Positions 20,886 through 25,056 of a DNA stretch of 25,056 bases are shown piece by piece (positions within the stretch are counted from its first letter, which is position 1; each line of letters begins with the position of its first letter). The position numbers and the translations under genes are program-made. The notes beneath the pieces were generated by a model that saw only the letters and a list, made by a program, of their open reading frames with translations, made no database searches and was not told the DNA's origin. Source of the DNA: Candidatus Nomurabacteria bacterium (GTDB lineage Bacteria; Patescibacteriota; Minisyncoccia; Phycocordibacterales; UBA5272). The stretch spans positions 1-25,056 of the forward strand of contig DOZK01000015.1 of the NCBI GenBank assembly GCA_003518045.1. Reading direction: 5' to 3'.

Positions 20886-21707
20886 ATGAAAACTAAAATC
20901 TTCGCAACTCTATCTTTATTAATAATTATTCCAAATATTTCATACGCTGCAGCAACAGATTTGAATTTTGGCTCTCTTATTACTTTGGCTGACACATTAG
21001 CAACTGGTGTTGTAAAGTCCCTAGGCTTTTTAGCATTCACTCTTGCAGTTGTTGTATTTCTTTGGGGTATGGTTAATTTTATTTGGTCCGCGAGAAATGG
21101 AGATGCAGGTAAAGGGGTAGAGAATGGCAAGCAATTTATGGTTTGGGGATTAATTACACTTTTTGTAATGTTTTCTGTTTGGGGAATTATTATATTTGTT
21201 CAAGATGTTCTAGATATAAAAGGAAATACAAGTATTACTATACCAAATATTGAATTACTAGGATCTTCACCAACACAGTCTAATGCTCCAGCATCACAAA
21301 ATAATCGTTGTCCGAATGGAAAAGACTCGGCATGTACAATAACAACTTCAACGGGAGACGTTTCTGGTTTTTGTAATGATTTAAATCAATGTGTTACAGG
21401 TAGAACAGCCGGAGGTTCTGGAGTAACAACAGCCTGCCCAAATGGTCCAAGATTCCCTTGTACATTAGTAACTTCCACGGGGAATGTTGACGGAGTTTGC
21501 AATGGGCTTGGTCAATGCGAGCGTAAAGATGTAACAAAACTAAATTGTACTCCTCCTGAAGTTTCAAATGGTATTAAATGCATTACCCCAGACGCTTTTT
21601 GTTTAGCTTATAAAAAAGATGCAGAATGCCCAACTAAAGATTCTTCAGGAAAAGATGTAATTGGGAAGTGCGATGCTTATGGTTCGTGTATAGTAACTAA
21701 TTTATAA
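20886..21707 (+). CDS. Pilin-like membrane protein with Cys-rich repeats, truncated
   Basis: 273 aa. A signal peptide (1-21) precedes two helices at about 47-68 and 86-106, with the loop WSARNGDAGKGVENG. The two-helix part is nearly the same as in the 456-aa protein (FTLAVVVFLWGMVNFIWSAR, MFSVWGIIIFVQDVL). The tail has two tandem repeats, CPNGKDSACTITTSTG... (142-169) and CPNGPRFPCTLVTSTG... (184-211), then more Cys pairs. It begins one codon after the previous stop, in the same frame, with no SD. Downstream sequence still reads as a Cys-rich tail in a shifted frame, so the gene appears shortened by mutation. Likely surface-exposed or secreted. Confidence 0.85.
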   Translation: MKTKIFATLSLLIIIPNISYAAATDLNFGSLITLADTLATGVVKSLGFLAFTLAVVVFLWGMVNFIWSARNGDAGKGVENGKQFMVWGLITLFVMFSVWGIIIFVQDVLDIKGNTSITIPNIELLGSSPTQSNAPASQNNRCPNGKDSACTITTSTGDVSGFCNDLNQCVTGRTAGGSGVTTACPNGPRFPCTLVTSTGNVDGVCNGLGQCERKDVTKLNCTPPEVSNGIKCITPDAFCLAYKKDAECPTKDSSGKDVIGKCDAYGSCIVTNL

Positions 21708-21825
21708 GTCACCCCAGTAAGTGCAGGTGCAAATAATAGATAAAGAGTGTTCAGGGTATAGCAGTTCGAACTCGCACTGTCTAGCTGGTAGAAGTGGGGT
21801 AAAAATCTGTACACCAGTAAAATAA
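21708..21825 (+). pseudogene. Detached C-terminal remnant of the upstream pilin-like gene
   Basis: After the TAA at 21705-21707 the same frame continues VTPVSAGANNR to another TAA at 21741. From 21739 the +1 frame reads DKECSGYSSSNSHCLAGR then SGVKICTPVK, ending in TAA at 21823-21825. This has the Cys spacing of the pilin-tail modules (compare GCSDTSQCALGLTC in the 456-aa protein). One nonsense change plus one frameshift would explain the state; there is no start codon or promoter of its own. Confidence 0.65.
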
Positions 21826-21884
21826 TTGTTTTCAAGGTTTTGATTTAATTTATTTTAAATTACAAAACTTATGTATTTTGTGAT

Positions 21885-21912
21885 GTCATACCCGTGCAGA
21901 CGGGTATCCAGG
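21885..21912. repeat. REP-like palindrome
   Basis: GTCATACCCGT...ACGGGTATCCAGG; same family as 20096 with compensating changes in both arms. Confidence 0.75.
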
Positions 21913-21922
21913 TCTGTATTTT

Positions 21923-22040
21923 TTGAAAATTGAAAATTGGAAATTGAAAATTATTTCTCAACCTCTAACTCCTAACTTTCTAACCTCTAACACCCAGCAA
22001 CTGCCCTCTACTTGCTTCCTACTGTTTGCTTCCTGCTACC
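21923..22040. repeat. Mosaic of degenerate tandem words
   Basis: Part of the 419-nt gene-free stretch 21708-22126. Three word families follow in turn: GAAAATTGAAAATTGG (21923-21952), CCTCTAACTCCTAAC (21959-21993) and ACTGCCCTCTACTTGCTTCC (21996-22037). Each family recurs elsewhere between genes in this window. No coding potential seen. Confidence 0.6.
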
Positions 22041-22048
22041 CCCAAAAC

Positions 22049-22068
22049 GGGGATAGCTTCCCTTTTTT
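22049..22068 (+). terminator. Short hairpin with T6
   Basis: GGGA pairs with TCCC around five bases, followed by TTTTTT. A weak candidate terminator ahead of the 154-aa gene promoter. Confidence 0.35.
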
Positions 22069-22071
22069 CTC

Positions 22072-22099
22072 TTGTGCTTCAAATATGGGGGTGTATACT
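22072..22099 (+). promoter_or_regulatory. Promoter of the 154-aa pilin-like gene
   Basis: TTGTGC (22072-22077), a 16-nt spacer and TATACT (22094-22099). The leader is about 21 nt, AT-rich and without an SD. Confidence 0.55.
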
Positions 22100-22126
22100 T
22101 AAGATACTTATTATTTATAAAATATT

Positions 22127-22591
22127 ATGAAAAAAGCATTATTATCATTTTCAATTATAGTTACTAGTTTCATGGTTGCAGGTGCTCAGTTTAGTGGCAC
22201 TATTGGAGGAACAATTAATGGAAATCCAGTTGTTATTGGTGTGGGCGGAGGAAATGGAGGTAGTGCTCTGATTGGTCAGCAAGTATCAAATGGACAAGTA
22301 GGAGGAAGTTTAATTAGTCTTATACAATTGGTTCAGAACATTGTTTATAGACTTGTTCCATTAGGTATTGGTATGGCGGTTGTGGCATTGTTCTTCGGAA
22401 TAATCATGTTCCTAGTACAAGGACGTGATGATGAAAAGAAACGAAAGTCATGGCTTTTCTGGATGATGTATTCTGTTCTTGGACTTTTCGTGATGGTAGC
22501 TATTTGGGGATTGGTAGGCTTCTTGGCATCAGTATTAGGTGTAGGAGTAGGAGGAAGTGCTCCAACACCAACAATCCCTTACGTACAATAG
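22127..22591 (+). CDS. Pilin-like membrane protein (154 aa)
   Basis: A signal peptide (1-20, cleavage after VAGA) is followed by a Gly/Asn-rich mature start (GTIGGTINGNPVVIGVGGGNGG). Two helices, around LVPLGIGMAVVALFFGIIMFLV and MYSVLGLFVMVAIWGLVGFLAS, are joined by the charged loop QGRDDEKKRKSW. This is the T4SS-pilin-like layout without a Cys-rich tail. It stands in its own transcription unit between the 273-aa and 93-aa relatives. The first 26-nt-loop type partner element lies just beyond its TAG stop. Confidence 0.82.
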   Translation: MKKALLSFSIIVTSFMVAGAQFSGTIGGTINGNPVVIGVGGGNGGSALIGQQVSNGQVGGSLISLIQLVQNIVYRLVPLGIGMAVVALFFGIIMFLVQGRDDEKKRKSWLFWMMYSVLGLFVMVAIWGLVGFLASVLGVGVGGSAPTPTIPYVQ

Positions 22592-22611
22592 TTAAGGGAT
22601 TAATCTTAAAA

Positions 22612-22674
22612 ACAAAATCACCCTGCTTGCCACGCTATAATTTAATAACGAAGGCGAGGCAAGGGTGGTTTTGT
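22612..22674 (+). repeat. 26-nt-loop 3' element, copy 2
   Basis: The stem ACAAAATCACCCTGCTTGCC (22612-22631) pairs with GGCAAGGGTGGTTTTGT (22658-22674). It encloses a 26-nt loop (ACGCTATAAT...GGCGA) homologous to the loop at 17800-17825. It lies 20 nt past the stop of the 154-aa gene. Confidence 0.75.
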
Positions 22675-22689
22675 TTTGTGTTGAATTTC

Positions 22690-22749
22690 TAGCAAGTGGT
22701 ACCATTGTAGTCCAAAATTTACAAGGGTACCACTTGCTAAAGTATTTTT
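22690..22749. repeat. Inverted repeat, 14-bp perfect arms
   Basis: TAGCAAGTGGTACC (22690-22703) and its exact complement (22736-22749), with a smaller TTGTA/TACAA pair inside. Role unknown. Confidence 0.75.
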
Positions 22750-22753
22750 ATTA

Positions 22754-22773
22754 GGCCTCACCGCCATGGCGGG
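22754..22773. repeat. GC-rich palindrome (CCTGCCTCGCCGG family, variant)
   Basis: GGCCTCACCGCCATGGCGGG, a diverged copy. It is followed by an ATTCTCTATTCTCTAATGTC tract leading into the next promoter. Confidence 0.5.
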
Positions 22774-22827
22774 ATAAATTAGAAATTGAATGTGGGGTTC
22801 CATTCTCTATTCTCTAATGTCTATCTC

Positions 22828-22836
22828 TGCTATACT
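22828..22836 (+). promoter_or_regulatory. Extended -10 of the 93-aa gene (leaderless)
   Basis: TGC-TATACT, 8 nt before the ATG at 22845. No SD. Confidence 0.65.
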
Positions 22837-22844
22837 ATTTTCAT

Positions 22845-23126
22845 ATGGCCACTCTTCCAAATGGAGCTATTAATGCTACTGATGATGTTTTACAAAAAAT
22901 AATTACGTATTTACTCAATCCTCTATATCAGATTGTAGTAGTAGTTTCATTTCTCTATTTTCTTTATGGTGTTGTTTTTTTATTAATGCAAATGAATAAT
23001 CCAGAAAAGCGTGATCAGGCACGTCGTAATCTTTTGTATGGAGTAATTGGACTTTTTATAATTTTGTCGGTGGGGGCGATAATTAAGTTTATTAATTCTA
23101 TTGTCGGTGGTGGCCTTGTGTACTAG
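22845..23126 (+). CDS. Small pilin-like membrane protein (93 aa)
   Basis: A minimal two-helix unit without a signal peptide: helix one is about LYQIVVVVSFLYFLYGVVFLL (28-48) and helix two about LLYGVIGLFIILSVGAIIKFI (63-83). The loop MQMNNPEKRDQARRN is much like QGNPEKLKYARER in unit two of the 287-aa protein, which links the two. It belongs to the T4SS-pilin-like group by layout. It has its own leaderless promoter and lies last in the envelope island. Confidence 0.8.
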   Translation: MATLPNGAINATDDVLQKIITYLLNPLYQIVVVVSFLYFLYGVVFLLMQMNNPEKRDQARRNLLYGVIGLFIILSVGAIIKFINSIVGGGLVY

Positions 23127-23194
23127 ATTATAGACATTAGACATTAGACATTAGATTTTAGATTATACAATTCAAACCATGTGAGGCGAATTTA

Positions 23195-23223
23195 TTTCAT
23201 TACCGCGAAAGCGGGAATCAGGG
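23195..23223. repeat. REP-like palindrome
   Basis: TTCATTACCGC...GCGGGAATCAGGG, same family as 20096. It is preceded by an ATTAGACATTAGACATTAGA tract (23127-23165). Confidence 0.7.
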
Positions 23224-23280
23224 TCCGTAGTTCCTGTTGTCTACTGTCTTTAGTCTATTTTAATTACTGCTTACTGCCCA

Positions 23281-23303
23281 CCGGCCTCGCCGGCGAGGCA
23301 GGC
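23281..23303. repeat. GC-rich palindrome inside an ACTGCTTACTGC tract
   Basis: CCGGCCTCGCCGGCGAGGCA, an inverted copy of the CCTGCCTCGCCGG family. It splits a CTGCTTACTGCC tract of the kind found before the promoters at 17906 and 18650. Confidence 0.65.
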
Positions 23304-23330
23304 TGCTTACTACTTTCTGCTATTTATATG

Positions 23331-23339
23331 TGGTAAAAT
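23331..23339 (+). promoter_or_regulatory. Extended -10 of glyS (leaderless)
   Basis: TGG-TAAAAT, 7 nt before the ATG at 23347. No SD. Confidence 0.65.
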
Positions 23340-23346
23340 AGTAAAC

Positions 23347-24738
23347 ATGTCAGAAACAAACAATAAAAATGAAGGAAAAATGGAGGCAATAGTTTCACTT
23401 TGTAAACGTCGTGGATTTGTATATCCATCATCAGAAATTTACGGTGGTTTTGCTGGTGTATATGATTTTGGACCATTAGGTGTTGAATTAGAAACTAATT
23501 TAAAAAATCATTGGTGGAAAGTAATGGTTCAAAAGAGACTAGATATTGTTGGACTAGATTCTAGTATTTTTATGAATCCCAAAATTTGGGAGGCATCTGG
23601 TCATACTAAAGGATTTTCTGACCCAATGACGGAGTGTAAGGAATGTAATACAAGAATTAGAGTCGATAAGGTATTGGAAGAAATTAGTGTTACAGCCGAT
23701 GAGAAAATGTCAGAAGAAGAAATTAATAAACTATTTGATGAAAATAAAAATAAAATTAAATGTCAAAAATGTGGTAAACAAAATTTTTCAAAAGTAAAAA
23801 AGTTTAATTTATTAGTTCAATCAAACTTAGGTGATTTTACAGATAACGGGGACGCCCCTTCATATTTGAGGGGCGAGACTTGCCAGGGGATTTATGTGAA
23901 TTTTGATAATGTTGTAGATTCTACTCATATGAAATTACCATTTGGTATTGCTCAAATTGGTAAGGCGTTTAGAAATGAGATTTCTCCTCGTCAGTTTTTA
24001 TTTAGAGGTAGAGAGTTTGAACAAATGGAAATGCAATATTTCACTCATCCAGATAATGAAATGGAGGAATATGAAAAGTTGAAAGATTATAGATGGAAAG
24101 CAATTCTGAGTTTAGGTATTAAACCAGAAAATTTAAAATGGAAAAGGCATGAGAATTTAGTTTTTTACGCTAAAGATGCATGGGATATTGAATATAATTT
24201 CCCTTGGGGATTTGATGAGTTGGAAGGAGTGCATGCTCGCGGTAATTATGATTTAACTCAGCACTCGAAAGGTTCTGGTAAAGAATTGAATTATTATGAT
24301 CAAGAAAAAAATGAAAGATTTATTCCTCATATTATTGAATCCTCAACAGGAGTTGGACGTTTATTTTTTGCTGTCATAAATGATGCTTTTACAGAAGAAG
24401 AAGTGGAAGGTGAGACAAGAATTGTTTTGAAGTTTAATAAAAAAATAGCTCCAGTAAAGATTGCAATTTTACCATTATCTAAAAAAGAAGAATTGGTAAA
24501 ACCAGCCCTTGATATATTCAATACTTTAAATGAAAGTTTTGTTTGTCAGTATGACGAAACTCAATCTATCGGTAAAAGATATCGTAGACAGGACGAAATT
24601 GGCACGCCATACTGCGTTACAGTGGATTTTGATACTTTGACCGACAATGCAGTAACTGTGCGTGATAGAGACACTATGAAGCAAGAGCGGATTAAAATAG
24701 TTGATTTAGATAATTATTTACTTGAAAAGTTAGGTTAG
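23347..24738 (+). CDS. glyS: Glycyl-tRNA synthetase, single-chain (dimeric) type
   Basis: Class II synthetase of the alpha2 (eukaryote/archaea-like) type, not the bacterial alpha2beta2 form; 463 aa. The N-terminal FVYPSSEIYGGFAGVYDFGPLG is diagnostic. A zinc-type pair CKEC / CQKC frames a short insertion (about residues 97-140). Motif 2 lies in IGKAFRNEISPRQFLFRGREFEQMEMQYF, motif 3 in IIESSTGVGRLFFAVI. The anticodon-binding domain follows from IAPVKIAILPLSKK. The GVHARGNYDLTQHS segment for glycine and acceptor recognition is intact. The start is leaderless and the stop is TAG, followed within 2 nt by a repeat-armed hairpin. Confidence 0.95.
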   Translation: MSETNNKNEGKMEAIVSLCKRRGFVYPSSEIYGGFAGVYDFGPLGVELETNLKNHWWKVMVQKRLDIVGLDSSIFMNPKIWEASGHTKGFSDPMTECKECNTRIRVDKVLEEISVTADEKMSEEEINKLFDENKNKIKCQKCGKQNFSKVKKFNLLVQSNLGDFTDNGDAPSYLRGETCQGIYVNFDNVVDSTHMKLPFGIAQIGKAFRNEISPRQFLFRGREFEQMEMQYFTHPDNEMEEYEKLKDYRWKAILSLGIKPENLKWKRHENLVFYAKDAWDIEYNFPWGFDELEGVHARGNYDLTQHSKGSGKELNYYDQEKNERFIPHIIESSTGVGRLFFAVINDAFTEEEVEGETRIVLKFNKKIAPVKIAILPLSKKEELVKPALDIFNTLNESFVCQYDETQSIGKRYRRQDEIGTPYCVTVDFDTLTDNAVTVRDRDTMKQERIKIVDLDNYLLEKLG

Positions 24739-24739
24739 A

Positions 24740-24838
24740 TTTTGTAGTTGAAAGTCTTTAAAGTCTATAAAGTTAAAAGTATATACGAATTCGTATTTAC
24801 TTTATGGACTTTCGACTTTATAAACTTTATGGACTAAT
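24740..24838 (+). repeat. Repeat-armed hairpin after glyS
   Basis: GTCTATAAAGTT-type words (24745-24780) face inverted copies (24797-24835) around a perfect palindrome, ATACGAATTCGTAT (24783-24796). It occupies almost all of the glyS-rpmG gap and probably ends the glyS transcript. Confidence 0.75.
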
Positions 24839-24868
24839 TTCCTTGCTTTTTATCGAAAAATACGCTAA

Positions 24869-24874
24869 TATAAT
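24869..24874 (+). promoter_or_regulatory. -10 box of rpmG (leaderless)
   Basis: TATAAT, 6 nt before the ATG at 24881. No SD. Confidence 0.65.
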
Positions 24875-24880
24875 GCAACT

Positions 24881-25042
24881 ATGTCAAAAGCACAAGACCG
24901 TCTCATACAGTTAAAGAACAAGGAAACAGGGGAAGTCTATTGGACTGCCAAGAATAAAAAGCTTGTTACTCGTAAAATTGAACTTAAGAAGTATTCAAAG
25001 AAACTTCGTAAGCATGTTATGTTTAAGGAATCCAAGAAGTAA
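24881..25042 (+). CDS. rpmG: Large ribosomal subunit protein bL33
   Basis: 53 aa, found by reading the sequence directly. MSKAQDRLIQLKNKETGEVYWTAKNKK leads into IELKKYSKKLRKHVMFKESKK, which matches the bL33 C-terminus (LKKYCPRLRKH...KE pattern). The zinc-type CxxC pairs are absent, so it is the Cys-free form. It is basic and binds 23S rRNA near the E site. The -10 lies 6 nt before the ATG. It ends with TAA at 25040-25042, shortly before the window edge. Confidence 0.92.
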   Translation: MSKAQDRLIQLKNKETGEVYWTAKNKKLVTRKIELKKYSKKLRKHVMFKESKK

Positions 25043-25056
25043 ATTAAAAGCCTGTG

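Noticed and set aside
21740..21800. tRNA-like GTTCGAACTC box
   Set aside because: No acceptor, D or anticodon arm can be folded around it, and the stretch reads as a Cys-rich coding remnant in one frame.
22450..22692. 80-aa ORF overlapping the 154-aa pilin-like gene and the 26-nt-loop element
   Set aside because: Out-of-frame shadow with no start signals; the signal peptide and helices lie in the other frame.
1..25056. TGA recoded as glycine (as in Gracilibacteria/Absconditabacteria)
   Set aside because: All core proteins are full length with no in-frame TGA and normal Gly codons, and two ORFans end at TGA with terminators behind them.

Overview
The window looks like a piece of a reduced, AT-rich genome of a Patescibacteria/CPR bacterium, most likely a Parcubacteria-type lineage (inference). 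The evidence is the gene mix: core division, translation and topoisomerase genes beside several small two-helix pilin-like membrane proteins of the kind CPR genomes carry in numbers. Other signs are short tight operons, compact enzymes, many ORFans, and almost no Shine-Dalgarno (SD) sequences. The standard genetic code fits, because no core gene has an in-frame TGA.

Layout. 1-3775 (minus strand): rpsU, ybeY, ftsA and ftsZ, transcribed leftwards. 3968-4306 (minus): a small SD-led ORFan. 4477-6523 (minus): a lepB-hisS operon. 6717-8084 (plus): a compact pth followed by a Bud32/RIO-like kinase. 8126-8311 (plus): a 61-residue ORFan behind a perfect sigma70-type promoter. 8458-9567 (minus): a four-domain S1 protein. 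9808-10282 (plus): a ribbon-helix-helix/RelE-ParE toxin-antitoxin pair with a palindromic operator over its promoter. 10521-10919 (minus): another SD-led ORFan. 11139-13276 (plus): a degenerate metallo-beta-lactamase-fold protein, a single-TM protein and an HEKGH protein. 13424-15919 (plus): gyrA. 16395-23126 (plus): an envelope island with four pilin-like genes plus one double-hairpin pilin-like gene, a methyltransferase and an orphan substrate-binding protein. 23347-25042 (plus): glyS and rpmG.

Two features run through the window. First, at least nine genes have a -10 box ending 6-8 nt before the ATG, so their mRNAs should be leaderless; genes inside operons also lack SDs. Only three small ORFans have an SD, and two of these alone end in TGA. 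Second, gene 3' ends carry elaborate inverted repeats. Four copies of a 120-130 nt element sit directly on or beside the stop codons of ftsZ, rpsU, the MBL gene and gyrA, always in the same orientation to the gene. Their stems differ in sequence but remain self-complementary, while the internal boxes are conserved. A second, shorter family with a conserved 26-nt loop follows two pilin-like genes. These 3'-end elements are the best candidate here for an undescribed system.

The envelope island probably makes surface or secretion structures. Two of its pilin-like proteins carry long cysteine-rich repeat tails, one of which appears to have been cut short recently by a nonsense mutation and a frameshift. 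A pair of REP palindromes is inserted in frame within the N-terminus of a third.
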